From Onishia taeanensis (GTDB lineage: Bacteria > Pseudomonadota > Gammaproteobacteria > Pseudomonadales > Halomonadaceae): 64,000 nucleotides of DNA. The translations under genes were made by a program, and so were the position numbers. Positions 48,757-57,624 of the stretch are shown here, one piece after another (within the stretch, counting starts at the first letter, position 1; every line of letters starts with the position of its first letter). Below the pieces are notes generated by a model that saw only the letters and a program-made list of their open reading frames with translations, made no database searches and was not told the DNA's origin. The DNA is taken from NCBI RefSeq assembly GCF_900100755.1, contig NZ_FNCI01000001.1, positions 372,001 through 436,000 of the forward strand, given 5' to 3'.

Positions 48757-49029
48757 ATGCCAATACCGCTGATTGCTCCTGCACTGCTGTGCCTGATGCT
48801 GTGGCTTGGGGGCTGCGCGGCACCTGAACCTATGATGGTGCCGGTGATCATGAAGCCGGAGCTGCCGGCACACCTAACTGATCCCCTCGGGCGCCCCGAG
48901 CGCCCTGTGGCTCAGAATCGCGACCTGCTTCAGCTGCTCGCTGACTATGAAGAGTTGCGGCGGAGGGCCAATGCAGATCGCTCCGCGGTTGTGGAGATTA
49001 TCGACACCAATGAAGGAAGCGAGCTATGA
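48757..49029 (+). CDS. Rz1-like outer-membrane spanin lipoprotein
   Basis: A 90-residue lipoprotein with lipobox LGGC (Cys20) after a hydrophobic signal, followed by a Pro-rich stretch (PEPMMVPVIMKPELPAHLTD) typical of Rz1/LysC, and a helical end. AGGAG lies 7 nt before the ATG. It is longer than lambda Rz1 and separate from Rz. Confidence 0.75.
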   Translation: MPIPLIAPALLCLMLWLGGCAAPEPMMVPVIMKPELPAHLTDPLGRPERPVAQNRDLLQLLADYEELRRRANADRSAVVEIIDTNEGSEL

Positions 49030-49196
49030 GACTCGCCACCCATTGATCCAGAGGATCTAAAAATCCTGGGCCTCTGTTTGGCGAGAATCTCGCAACTGCT
49101 GAGAGTGAGCTCTTCCACATTTTTATACCGCATGATATGTGGCTAGGGCTAACCGGTATCAGCTGGCAAGCACAGAATAGTGATCTTGTCGTTCAG

Positions 49197-49571
49197 TCAG
49201 GTCCCAAAGTTTATGGTCGCCTCAGGTCCAGTGGCACCCTTTGCTTCCATACAGTCAAACCAGAATGAGCCAGGGTTACCTTCGTCCAGGTAGGTAGACG
49301 TGATGTATGGGATATTCTTAACCCGAGAATGAGAGGTCTTGCTATCTCCAGCGACTACGCTCCTCGTTACACTTAAGGGAATCGATGTTGTTACCACCTT
49401 TCCGTCTTGCTGATATGACTCGTCTTGCGGGTCTAGGTAAGGCTCTGTCTTTTCGAGAGTTAGTGTCAGGCACTCATCGCCAGCCTGAGCAACATTATCT
49501 AGATAATCTGCATTCACATTCGTTGCTACGATCGTTCCAAACATCGTTGCAATAAGTGCGATCTTCTTCAT
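49197..49571 (-). CDS. Exported protein of unknown function on the minus strand (moron candidate)
   Basis: A 124-residue protein with a clear signal peptide (MKKIALIATMFGTIVATNVNA, cut after NA) and two Cys in the mature part (ECLTL, FDCME) that may form a disulphide. GGAG is 6 nt before ATG 49571. It is oriented against the late operon and AT-richer than its neighbours, the pattern of a lysogenic-conversion gene. Not recognised. Confidence 0.7.
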   Translation of the reverse strand: MKKIALIATMFGTIVATNVNADYLDNVAQAGDECLTLTLEKTEPYLDPQDESYQQDGKVVTTSIPLSVTRSVVAGDSKTSHSRVKNIPYITSTYLDEGNPGSFWFDCMEAKGATGPEATINFGT

Positions 49572-50162
49572 TGACAGCTCCGATTTAAAGGTTTTTTGCA
49601 ACATGATTCTCACCGACGCAGGCTGAGCAAAACAACGAATAGTCCCGAAGGCCTCGGTTACTCGGTGCTCCAGCTACAGGGCTATGTAGTCTGTGAGATG
49701 GTGGCAGAACCCACTATTCATAAGTCTAATCTAAATCGCAAGGTGCTGAAGCCTTAGGGTGCGAGAACTAGGCGCATATCAATAAGTTGCTGCTGCCCAT
49801 AAGTGAGCACTTAAGAGCAACTACATCGGCATCGGTGCTCATCACCTAGTGGATGATGCGCCTGAACCTAGCGTTGTTCGTAACTTTGCTGATTGAGTCT
49901 GAAGGCGTTGGGGCCTCCTGCCCACAATCGAATTGCTGAAAATCGCGGGTCCTTCCCGGCAGGGTAAGGCCGGCCACGGGGACGCGCAGGCGCGGTGTTC
50001 GGGAAATTTTCGGGGTTCCAGGGTGCTCCGCCGCAGGTGGCAAAGATCTACCGCGGTTGAGCGGCTCGTGAGCTGTGCGACCTGAGCATTCGCAATATGA
50101 ATTTTCGACCGTCTATGTACGGGTCGGGAGGGAGCAGTTTAGACGTGTGAGGTAGGCCATTC
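49572..50162. other. Non-coding interval before terminase, possible cos region
   Basis: About 590 nt with no supported gene. The part 49936-50040 is GC-rich with short repeated blocks (GCGGGTCCTTCCCGG, GTTCGGGAAATTTTCGGGG) directly before the Nu1-like gene, where lambda-type phages carry cosN and cosB. The cut site cannot be fixed by eye. Confidence 0.4.
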
Positions 50163-50675
50163 ATGGGGGAGGTGATCAACAGCCAGGATGCCTACAACTG
50201 GTCTATTAGCCGGATAGCGGACGCATTCGGCAAGGATCGTCGAACCGTTGGTAAGCGTCTCCAAGAGGTCGGGGTTAAGCCGGCGGGTAAGCGGCGCGGT
50301 AGCCCCGTTTATGCCCTGTCTGATGTTGGCCCTGCACTTTTCAACGAGGCACGGCGCGGCACAGGCGAGGGTATCAACTTCGATGATTTCCCCGATGCTC
50401 GCAAAGCCTGGTATCAGTCTGAAAACGAGCGGCTCAAGTTTGAGGAGCGTACACGCCAACTGATACCTGAAGATGAGTTTGCCCGCGAACTCAGTTTCTT
50501 GGCCAAGACAATGGCGGCAGGCCTGGACTCTTTGCCGGATATGCTCGAGCGCGATGCTGGTTTGTCGCCGGAGGCCATTGAGCGCGCCCAGGTGGTTATC
50601 GACGGGCTGCGTGAACAGATGTACCAGGCCGCGATCGGTGATAGTGGGGGTGGCGTCGATGACACATACCGCTGA
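50163..50675 (+). CDS. Terminase small subunit (Nu1-like, DUF1441)
   Basis: A 170-residue DNA-packaging protein. The N-terminal winged helix (NWSISRIADAFGKDRRTVGK, RLQEVGVKPAG) recognises the packaging site, and the C-terminal helix pair (about 95-155) binds the large subunit. The length and position before the A-like gene fit Nu1/DUF1441. It overlaps the large subunit start by 17 nt. Confidence 0.85.
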   Translation: MGEVINSQDAYNWSISRIADAFGKDRRTVGKRLQEVGVKPAGKRRGSPVYALSDVGPALFNEARRGTGEGINFDDFPDARKAWYQSENERLKFEERTRQLIPEDEFARELSFLAKTMAAGLDSLPDMLERDAGLSPEAIERAQVVIDGLREQMYQAAIGDSGGGVDDTYR

Positions 50676-52722
50676 CGCTGCCGCTATTCGTCGGGACGTT
50701 GCCAGCCTGATAAGGCCGCCCCGGCGTGTGCGGGTCAGCGATTCGGTAGCCGAGTCGATGTATGTGGTGCATGGCAACGGCACTAAGTCGCTATGGGACC
50801 CCAATAGCGCCCCCTATATGGCCGAGCCCATGGACTGCATGGGCTCACGGCTCTATGACGCGGTGATTTTTATTGGCCCCGCCAGGACGGGAAAAACGAT
50901 CGGCCTGATTGATGGCTTCGTCACCTACAAGATTATCAACGACCCAGCCGATGGGCTGATCGTGCAAATCAGCGAGGAAAAAGCGCGCGAGTACAGCAAA
51001 AAGCGCCTAGAGCGGAGCTTCAATGCCTCACCGGAGGTGGCAAAACGCCTTAGTCCGCGCGGCCACGATAACAACGTCCACGACAAGACGTTTCGAGCCG
51101 GCAACTACCTGGCGATTAAGCACCCCAGCAAGAACGTTTTTGCATCGTCGGATTATCAGTTTGTGCTGCTAACCGACTATGACCGCATGGTGCAGGACGT
51201 GGGCGGCGAGGGCTCAGGGTGGATTCTGGCCAGCAAGCGTACCCAGTCGTTTGGATCTACGGGGATGACGTTGGTGGAGACCTCGCCGGGTCGCCCGATC
51301 ATAGATATGGATTGGGAAACACCGGCCGACGAACCCCACCGGGCACCGCCGACGACCGGCGGGCTGGATCTTTACAATCAGGGCGACCGCCGGCGTCTCT
51401 ATTGGCAGTGCCCCGAGCGTCGTTGCAGGCGCTGGTTCCAGCCGATTCAAGAGCATTTCAACATGCTGAGCGGCCGGGTTTTTTGCCCGCACTGCTCGGC
51501 TGAGGTCGACCCAAAGGCCAAGCGTGCCCTTAACCTGGGTGGCCGTTGGGTACCGGAGGGCTGCGAGCTGACGCTTGAGGGCGAGTTGCTTGGTCAGCGC
51601 CGAGATACGCGCATTGCGTCGTTCTGGATGGAAGGGCCGGCGGCGGCCTACCAAACGTGGGCGTCACTGGTGGCCAAGTTGACCGCTGCTGAGGAAACCT
51701 ACAACACCACCGGCAGTGAGAAAGACTTACAGTCGGTCACGAACGTCGACTGGGGCCGGCCTTACAAGAGCAAGGTTCAAGTCGAGCGCCGGTCAAGCAT
51801 TGGCTTGATGGGACGCGCCGAGAAGGTCGAGCGGCGCACCGTACCGCGCGGGGTGCGATTTCTCACCGCGACGGTCGACGTTCAGGCCGGGAAGCGGCGC
51901 GGCTTTGTCGTTCAGGTGCAGGGCACCGGCGTTAACCGTGAGAAATGGATCGTTGACCGCTTCAACATCACCGAAGATCGCGGCCCGAAAAACGACCAGG
52001 AACCCCGCGCGATCGATCCGGCCAGGCATCCCGAGGATTGGGACCTGCTGACGCGCGACGTGTTGCATCGAACCTATCGGCTAGCGGACGACAGCGGCCG
52101 GCGTATGCCGATCTTGGCGCTCGGTGTCGATACCGGCGGCGAGAAGGGCGACGGCGATGAGTCAGTCACGAGCCAGGCTTACAACTGGTATCGGGGCTTG
52201 AGAAAGCATGGCTTGCAGGCCCGCGTGTCGCTCTTAAAGGGCGGCAGTTCTGACACCGCGAACCGAGTGCGTCGGACAGAACCGGACAACACCGGCCGCA
52301 AGAACCGTCACAGCGGCGCCAAGGGCGACGTTCCGCTTTATATCCTCGGCACCAATATTTTGAAAGATACCGTAGCCGCGATGATGGATCGCGAGCGGCC
52401 GGGCGCTTGGTATTTGCACACGCCGGATTGGCTCGGCCGTTGGTGGTATGACGAGCTGACTTATGAGGTACGAGACCCCGCGACAGGCAAATGGAAAAAG
52501 CCGGGTAAAAAGGCCAACGAGGCGTTCGATCTGCTGGCTTATGACTTGGCGCTGGCCATCATCCTGGGCGTCGAAAAAATCAATTGGGACGCGCCCACGC
52601 CTTGGGCGACTGATTGGGATAAAAACCCGTTGATCATCCATTCGGATCAGCAGCGCCCGGCGTCGCCGCCAGCGACCAAGCGGCGCCGTCGCAGCCACAT
52701 GATAAGGAACCGAAGCGTATGA
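50659..52722 (+). CDS. Terminase large subunit (GpA family)
   Basis: A 687-residue packaging motor of the lambda gpA family. The ATPase has a Walker A variant GPARTGKT (73-80). A zinc-binding stretch (WQCPERRCRRWF, FCPHC) lies near residues 250-275. The nuclease domain follows, with the GVDTGGEKGDG acidic cluster at about 492-502 and FDLLAYDLALA near the end. The start is ATG 50659; the longer upstream frame lies inside the small-subunit gene. Confidence 0.93.
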   Translation: MTHTADAAAIRRDVASLIRPPRRVRVSDSVAESMYVVHGNGTKSLWDPNSAPYMAEPMDCMGSRLYDAVIFIGPARTGKTIGLIDGFVTYKIINDPADGLIVQISEEKAREYSKKRLERSFNASPEVAKRLSPRGHDNNVHDKTFRAGNYLAIKHPSKNVFASSDYQFVLLTDYDRMVQDVGGEGSGWILASKRTQSFGSTGMTLVETSPGRPIIDMDWETPADEPHRAPPTTGGLDLYNQGDRRRLYWQCPERRCRRWFQPIQEHFNMLSGRVFCPHCSAEVDPKAKRALNLGGRWVPEGCELTLEGELLGQRRDTRIASFWMEGPAAAYQTWASLVAKLTAAEETYNTTGSEKDLQSVTNVDWGRPYKSKVQVERRSSIGLMGRAEKVERRTVPRGVRFLTATVDVQAGKRRGFVVQVQGTGVNREKWIVDRFNITEDRGPKNDQEPRAIDPARHPEDWDLLTRDVLHRTYRLADDSGRRMPILALGVDTGGEKGDGDESVTSQAYNWYRGLRKHGLQARVSLLKGGSSDTANRVRRTEPDNTGRKNRHSGAKGDVPLYILGTNILKDTVAAMMDRERPGAWYLHTPDWLGRWWYDELTYEVRDPATGKWKKPGKKANEAFDLLAYDLALAIILGVEKINWDAPTPWATDWDKNPLIIHSDQQRPASPPATKRRRRSHMIRNRSV

Positions 52723-52943
52723 CCGACGAGACCTACACCGCTCGCCTGGCTAAGGTGCGCGAGGCTATCGATAAGATCCTCGAAGGCTCCCAGTCTTGGA
52801 CGTTTGGGAACCGCCAGTACACCCGTGCCGACCTGCCCACACTCCACAAAATGGAGCAGCGTTACGAGCGGCTAGCTAGCCGGGAGAAAAAAGCGGCCGC
52901 CGGAAAAAACGGCCGTAATCGCGTCCGCTACATCGGGTTTTGA
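52719..52943 (+). CDS. Head-tail joining protein, gpW-like position
   Basis: A 74-residue protein with a helix-turn-strand-helix plan (ARLAKVREAIDKILEGSQSW, FGNRQYTRADLPTLHKMEQR) and a basic end, as in gpW-type head completion proteins. It lies between terminase and portal as W does in lambda. It overlaps the terminase stop by 4 nt. Confidence 0.75.
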   Translation: MTDETYTARLAKVREAIDKILEGSQSWTFGNRQYTRADLPTLHKMEQRYERLASREKKAAAGKNGRNRVRYIGF

Positions 52944-52945
52944 TT

Positions 52946-54595
52946 ATGCGCCTACCGTTTTTCCCCAAGCCCGAGGCTAGTCTGGCCAGCGAGCGTGAGC
53001 GCTTCGCGCGTGATGAAATTTCGCGGCTACGGCAGAGCCAGCAGAGCACTACAGCCAATGTAGGCAGTGAGACGCGCCATCGCGGTGCCAGTCAAATGGT
53101 CCGTTCGATGCTTAGCTGGCTGCCGGGGCTTGGCAGCCCTCGACAGGACGCGCCCACCGGCGAGCGCGAGATGCTGATAAGCCGTTCGCGAGACGCCTAT
53201 CGCAACCACATGCTGGGGCGCGCGGCCATCAATCGGGCGGCTACTAACGTGGTAGGCATGGGGCTATCAGTGCGACCCAACGTCGACGCCGAGGCGCTGG
53301 GCTTAAAAGATGATGAAGCCAATGCCATTAACGGTGAGCTGGCGCGGGGCTTTCGGCTATGGGCTGAGAATCCGCTTGAGTGCGACGCAGAGGGCGCGCT
53401 TGATTTCTACATGCTGCAGCGTTTGGCCTTCATTAGCGCCATGGTTAGCGGTGACGTGCTAGGGATGACCCCCTATAGCCGGCTCCCTGGCCACATTTTC
53501 GGTACCAAGCTGCAGCTCATCGAGGCCGAGCGCGTCAGTAATGGACTGGGGCAGAGGGATAAGCCCGACGAAATAGACGGAGTACGTATCGACGGCCTCG
53601 GCCGCGCCACCCATTACCGGGTATGTCGTGGCTACCCCAGCGACCACACTACGCCCCAGGATTTCGATTGGGTCCCGGTCTATGGCGAACGGACCGGCCG
53701 GCGGCGGGTGCTTCACCTGATGAACGAGAAAGGGCGCCCCGGCGAAGTGCGCGGCGTGCCCTATTTGGCGCCGATTCTGGAAGCGCTGCAAAAGTTGGAG
53801 CGCTTTAGCCAAGCCGAGCTGACCGCCGCCGTTATATCGGCGATGTTTACCGTCGCCATTAAGCATGACCGCAGCGAAGACCCCGAGGACCTTGGCACTA
53901 AAGCTTGGGACAGCTTTAGCGATGATCCCAATAAGGCCAATCCAGTAGTCAGTTCCAGCGGCGGCGGAAAAGGTGAGGGAGACAATTTAACCCTTGGCGA
54001 GGGTGCCATATGGAACCTCGATGAAGGCGCCGAGCCAGTGGCGATTAGCCCTAATCGGCCCAATGCACAGTTCGACCCCTTCTTTATGGCCATCGTGAAG
54101 GAGATCGGCGCCGCTCTTGAGCAGCCATCCGAAGTGCTGTTGATGCACTTCAGTACCAGTTACACGGCGGCCCGGGCGGCATTTAATCAGCTGTGGAAGT
54201 TCATCAAGCAGCGGCGGCATCACCTGGGGGTGCAGTTCTGCCAGCCGACTTATGAGCTGGTGATCGACGAGCTGGTGGCGCGTGGGATGGTGAAGCTTCC
54301 GGGCTATCGCGATCCGGCCAAGCGCCGCGCCTATGTACGGGCGCTGTGGGTCGGCGAGCCGCTGGGCGCGTTGAATGAACAGGTCGAGGCTCGAGCTGCC
54401 ACTGAGCGCATCGCCAACGGCACCAGTAATGAAACGCTCGAGACGATGGCGCTACACGGCGAGGACTGGTTAGACGTCGCCCAGGATCGTGCTCGCGAGA
54501 TCCGGTGGAAGCGAAATAACGGCGTGCCAGTCTTCGTCGGCGGCAAGGTTCATGATTCGCCTAACCCTGATGATGTCGACAAAGAAACCGAATGA
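52946..54595 (+). CDS. Portal protein (lambda gpB family)
   Basis: A 549-residue portal of family PF05136, forming the DNA-entry vertex. Family segments include MLGRAAINRAATNVVGMGLS, then a KLQLIEAERVSN strand, and the C-terminal half has GAALEQPSEVLLMHFSTSYT. The start is ATG 52946, 2 nt after the W-like stop; a TTG 6 nt earlier is the alternative. A hairpin with T-run follows its stop. Confidence 0.93.
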   Translation: MRLPFFPKPEASLASERERFARDEISRLRQSQQSTTANVGSETRHRGASQMVRSMLSWLPGLGSPRQDAPTGEREMLISRSRDAYRNHMLGRAAINRAATNVVGMGLSVRPNVDAEALGLKDDEANAINGELARGFRLWAENPLECDAEGALDFYMLQRLAFISAMVSGDVLGMTPYSRLPGHIFGTKLQLIEAERVSNGLGQRDKPDEIDGVRIDGLGRATHYRVCRGYPSDHTTPQDFDWVPVYGERTGRRRVLHLMNEKGRPGEVRGVPYLAPILEALQKLERFSQAELTAAVISAMFTVAIKHDRSEDPEDLGTKAWDSFSDDPNKANPVVSSSGGGKGEGDNLTLGEGAIWNLDEGAEPVAISPNRPNAQFDPFFMAIVKEIGAALEQPSEVLLMHFSTSYTAARAAFNQLWKFIKQRRHHLGVQFCQPTYELVIDELVARGMVKLPGYRDPAKRRAYVRALWVGEPLGALNEQVEARAATERIANGTSNETLETMALHGEDWLDVAQDRAREIRWKRNNGVPVFVGGKVHDSPNPDDVDKETE

Positions 54596-54618
54596 CCCGC
54601 CAATCCGGCGGGTCTTTT
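54594..54618 (+). terminator. Hairpin with T-run between portal and protease genes
   Basis: GACCCGCC pairs with GGCGGGTC around AATCC and is followed by TTTT; it overlaps the portal stop codon. Within an antiterminated operon it may act as an attenuator. Confidence 0.6.
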
Positions 54619-54632
54619 CGTAGGAGACCCCA

Positions 54633-55871
54633 ATGCATCCTACCGCCTATGAGCTGGCGGCCAGCCGCCCCTGGCTGATGACCGCTGAGGCCCTGGATAG
54701 CGTCATGGCAGTGGCCGACCGCCAGGGCGATGTCGAGGCCCTGGAGGCTCGGTTGGGCCGCCCGCTGGATAATACCCATGCCGTCACCGTGCGCGACGGC
54801 GTGGCGGTGATCCCGGTGACCGGGCCGATGATGCGCTACGCCAACCTGTTCACCAAGATCAGCGGCGCCACCAGCACCGAGGTGCTGGCCACCGACTTCC
54901 AGACTGCCTTAGACGATCCGAACATTAAGGCGATCATCCCCTTGTATGACACCCCGGGCGGCGAGGCCACCGGCATCAACGAGCTCGGCGACCTGATCTA
55001 CAACGCCCGGGGCCAGAAACCGATCATCGCCTATGTCAGCGGCATGGCGGCCAGCGCGGGCTACTGGACGGCCAGCGCCGCCGAGGAGGTGGTGGTCGAC
55101 GACACCGCTCAGCTTGGCAGCGTCGGCGTGGTGCTGAGCCTGCGCACACGAGAGGACCGCCCTGGCGAAAAGAGCTACGAGGTCGTGTCCAGCAACGCGC
55201 CGAACAAGCGGCCCGACGTCGAGACCGAGGCCGGCCGCGCCCAGCTGCAGACCCGCGTCGACGAGCTGGCCAACGTGTTCCTGGACAAGGTGGCGCGCAA
55301 CCGCGGGATTCCGCGCGACCAGATCAACGACCGTTTCCGCCAGGGCGGCATGGCCACCGGGGCCATCGCTGTGGAGCTCGGCATGGCCGATCGCCTCGGC
55401 TCCCTGGAATCCCTCATCGCCGAGCTGGCCGGCTCTCCCGCCAGTAGCCAACGAAGGAGTCCCTCCATGACCACCGTGAAGACCACGGCCGAGCTGCACG
55501 CTGCTCTCGATGCGGGCGCCGACCCCAAGAGTATTCAGGTCGCCGCCCCCGAGGCTGTAGATACCAGCCAGATTAAACAGTCGGCGGCCGAAGAAGCCAC
55601 CACCGCTGAGCGCGCCCGCTGCAAGGGCATTCTCGAGCTGGCGTCTGCCGGCTATGAGGAGGAGGTCGCCGCCGCGATCGACGATGGCACAAGCGTTGAG
55701 GCTACAGGCCTGAAGCTTTTCAAGGCCGCCCAAGAACGGGGTATTGGCTTGTCCGATATTGCTGCCGATGGCCAGGGCGTAGCGGCGGCACGCCCACCCC
55801 AGCAGGACCAGGAGGAAAGCGACCGTAGTTCTGTCGTCTCGGCTGTCAGTTCCGCCTGGAAGACTAAATAA
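54633..55871 (+). CDS. Head maturation protease (S49 / gpC) with C-terminal scaffold
   Basis: A 412-residue protein. The N-terminal part (about 50-270) is a signal-peptide-peptidase-A-type serine protease with nucleophile Ser141 (GMAASAGYW) and preceding YDTPGGEATG. The C-terminal part (about 279-412) is Ala/Glu-rich and helical, like a scaffold. As in lambda gpC/Nu3, an internal start is visible. GTAGGAGACCCC precedes the ATG. Confidence 0.9.
   Translation: MHPTAYELAASRPWLMTAEALDSVMAVADRQGDVEALEARLGRPLDNTHAVTVRDGVAVIPVTGPMMRYANLFTKISGATSTEVLATDFQTALDDPNIKAIIPLYDTPGGEATGINELGDLIYNARGQKPIIAYVSGMAASAGYWTASAAEEVVVDDTAQLGSVGVVLSLRTREDRPGEKSYEVVSSNAPNKRPDVETEAGRAQLQTRVDELANVFLDKVARNRGIPRDQINDRFRQGGMATGAIAVELGMADRLGSLESLIAELAGSPASSQRRSPSMTTVKTTAELHAALDAGADPKSIQVAAPEAVDTSQIKQSAAEEATTAERARCKGILELASAGYEEEVAAAIDDGTSVEATGLKLFKAAQERGIGLSDIAADGQGVAAARPPQQDQEESDRSSVVSAVSSAWKTK
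55467..55871 (+). CDS. Scaffold protein from an internal start (Nu3-like)
   Basis: Within the protease gene an in-frame ATG at 55467 (MTTVKTTAELHAAL) is preceded by AAGGAG with ideal spacing (ACGAAGGAGTCCCTCC). The product would be the 134-residue C-terminal scaffold alone. It corresponds to lambda Nu3 made from within C. Confidence 0.7.
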   Translation: MTTVKTTAELHAALDAGADPKSIQVAAPEAVDTSQIKQSAAEEATTAERARCKGILELASAGYEEEVAAAIDDGTSVEATGLKLFKAAQERGIGLSDIAADGQGVAAARPPQQDQEESDRSSVVSAVSSAWKTK

Positions 55872-55912
55872 CGGCGGGTGCCCCGCTAACACCAGCGATA
55901 GAGGATAACGCC

Positions 55913-56266
55913 ATGCCAGGCATGACCCAGACCAACCACCCTGACCGTAACGGCATCACAGCGGGCAGCTTCCCGCGCCGCTTCATGACCGTGACTATCG
56001 AAGCCGGCCAGGTGCAGCCCGCCGGTGCCGTACTCGGCAAGGTGTCGGCTAGCAGCAAATACAAATTATCGGCCACCGCCGCCGGTGATGGCAGCGAATC
56101 ACCCGTCGTGGTGCTTTTCGAGGACGTCGACGCCACCGATGGCGCCGTTGACGCCGAGGCGATGATCAGCGGCGACGTCCGCGCCGACAAGCTGAAAATC
56201 GGCACAGGCCATACCCTCGAAACCGTACGCGATGCCTTGCGGCCCCTGTCCCTGTTCATCGACTAA
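55913..56266 (+). CDS. Head decoration protein (gpD)
   Basis: A 117-residue protein of the lambda gpD family that trimerises on the capsid surface to stabilise it. Typical are a flexible N-terminus (TQTNHPDRNGITAG) and the beta-rich core with AGAVLG-like AGAVLGKVS. Position between protease and major capsid as in lambda. GATAACGCC precedes the start; the RBS is weak (GAGGATAAC). Confidence 0.9.
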   Translation: MPGMTQTNHPDRNGITAGSFPRRFMTVTIEAGQVQPAGAVLGKVSASSKYKLSATAAGDGSESPVVVLFEDVDATDGAVDAEAMISGDVRADKLKIGTGHTLETVRDALRPLSLFID

Positions 56267-56330
56267 CCGCAACGATCAACGGCGGCCCCGGCCTGCGCCT
56301 CACTAATACTTACCCGACAGGAAACACCCA

Positions 56331-57362
56331 ATGCCTGTGAATCTTTTTGATACCCGCACCATGCTGGAGTCGGTGGAGCAGATGAAGCGCGCACGCCGCT
56401 TCCTGACTACGACGTTTTTTGGTGCCACTCCGCGAAACTTCACCACCAAGCATGTCGACATCGACATCATTAAGGGGCAGCGCAAGATGGCGCCCTTCGT
56501 GCGCCCCAATCGTAAGGGGCGCCTCGTCGATCGCTCTGGCAACGTGATGCGTTCCTATACACCGGCCTACATCAAGCCAAAACTCGAGACTACCGCCGGG
56601 CTGCTGCTCAACCAGCGTTCGCCGGGTGAGGCCATCTACTCCGCGCGCACACCGCTGCAGCGCGCGGGTGAGCAGATGGCTCGGGATTACGAGGATCTGG
56701 ATGACCAGATCAGCCGCCGCGAAGAATGGATGGTGGCTCAAGCGCTGACCAGTGGTCAGGTCAATGTGGTGGGCGACGGCGTCGATGATGTTGTCGACTT
56801 TCAAATGTCTTCCAGTCACATCATCACCGAGGTCACGGCCTGGAATGAAGCCGGTGGCGACCCGATTGGCAATCTTCGCAAGTACAAGCGTCTGGCCGCC
56901 AAGGACTCCGGCCGCACCGCTGGCGCGGCGGTGCTCAGCGTCGAGGCGGCCGATGCCATGCTAGATAACGAGGATTTCCGTAAGAAGCTCGACACCCGCC
57001 GCATCGACCTTGGCATGGTTCGCCCCGAGGAATTGCCGGACGGCGTGACTTATATCGGCTATCTGCGCGATCCGGGAATGGACCTCTACGTCTATGAGGA
57101 GTGGTACATCGATGACGGCGGCGATGAGCAGCCGATGATCCCGGCCGGTGGCCTGGTCGTCGGCCCGACTACCAGCCGCTGCTCGATGCTCTATGGCGCT
57201 ATTCAGGATGTGAAGGCGATCGAGGGCGGGCTGTTCGACGTCGACCGCTACCCGAAAAGCTGGATCGAAGAAGATGAGGGCGTGCGCTTCCTATCGATGC
57301 AGTCTGCGCCGATGCCGGGCTTCCATGAGCCTGACGCCTTCGTCTTCGCCACTGTCGCTTAA
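56331..57362 (+). CDS. Major capsid protein (lambda gpE family)
   Basis: A 343-residue major head protein of family PF03864. It has the start NLFDTRTMLESVEQMKRARR then FLTTTFFG, and ends with the QSAPMPGFHEPDAFVFATV pattern of the family. GACAGGAAACACCC precedes the ATG. A strong hairpin (57364-57387) follows the stop. Confidence 0.94.
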   Translation: MPVNLFDTRTMLESVEQMKRARRFLTTTFFGATPRNFTTKHVDIDIIKGQRKMAPFVRPNRKGRLVDRSGNVMRSYTPAYIKPKLETTAGLLLNQRSPGEAIYSARTPLQRAGEQMARDYEDLDDQISRREEWMVAQALTSGQVNVVGDGVDDVVDFQMSSSHIITEVTAWNEAGGDPIGNLRKYKRLAAKDSGRTAGAAVLSVEAADAMLDNEDFRKKLDTRRIDLGMVRPEELPDGVTYIGYLRDPGMDLYVYEEWYIDDGGDEQPMIPAGGLVVGPTTSRCSMLYGAIQDVKAIEGGLFDVDRYPKSWIEEDEGVRFLSMQSAPMPGFHEPDAFVFATVA

Positions 57363-57363
57363 T

Positions 57364-57393
57364 CTCACCCCGCTGCGGCGGGGTGAGCCGTTT
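57364..57393 (+). terminator. Strong hairpin after major capsid gene
   Basis: CTCACCCCGC pairs perfectly with GCGGGGTGAG around TGCG, followed by CCGTTTTC. It directly follows the capsid stop codon and could protect the abundant capsid mRNA or attenuate downstream genes. Confidence 0.65.
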
Positions 57394-57420
57394 TCAAATT
57401 CTTTCGTATAGGAGGCCATC

Positions 57421-57624
57421 ATGGCCGCTAAACAATATTTCGTCGCGCGCGGTGAGATTCATCGCGATGGCAAAGTAATCGCCCGCGAGGGTGACTCATA
57501 CACGCCGAAGAATGCCGCCGAAGAAAAGCGCCTGCTGTCGCGTGGCGTGATTATGGAAGACGTCGAAGACGACCAAGACAGCGAGGACGACGATTCCGGC
57601 GCCGGCGGCGGCGCCAAAAAGTGA
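57421..57624 (+). CDS. Small acidic-tailed head protein (FI position)
   Basis: A 67-residue protein. The first 45 residues have a beta-hairpin plan (FVARGEIHRDGKVIAREGDS), then an Asp/Glu-rich tail and GAGGGAKK end. It lies where FI lies in lambda but is much shorter and not similar. AGGAGGCCATC precedes the ATG. Confidence 0.65.
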   Translation: MAAKQYFVARGEIHRDGKVIAREGDSYTPKNAAEEKRLLSRGVIMEDVEDDQDSEDDDSGAGGGAKK

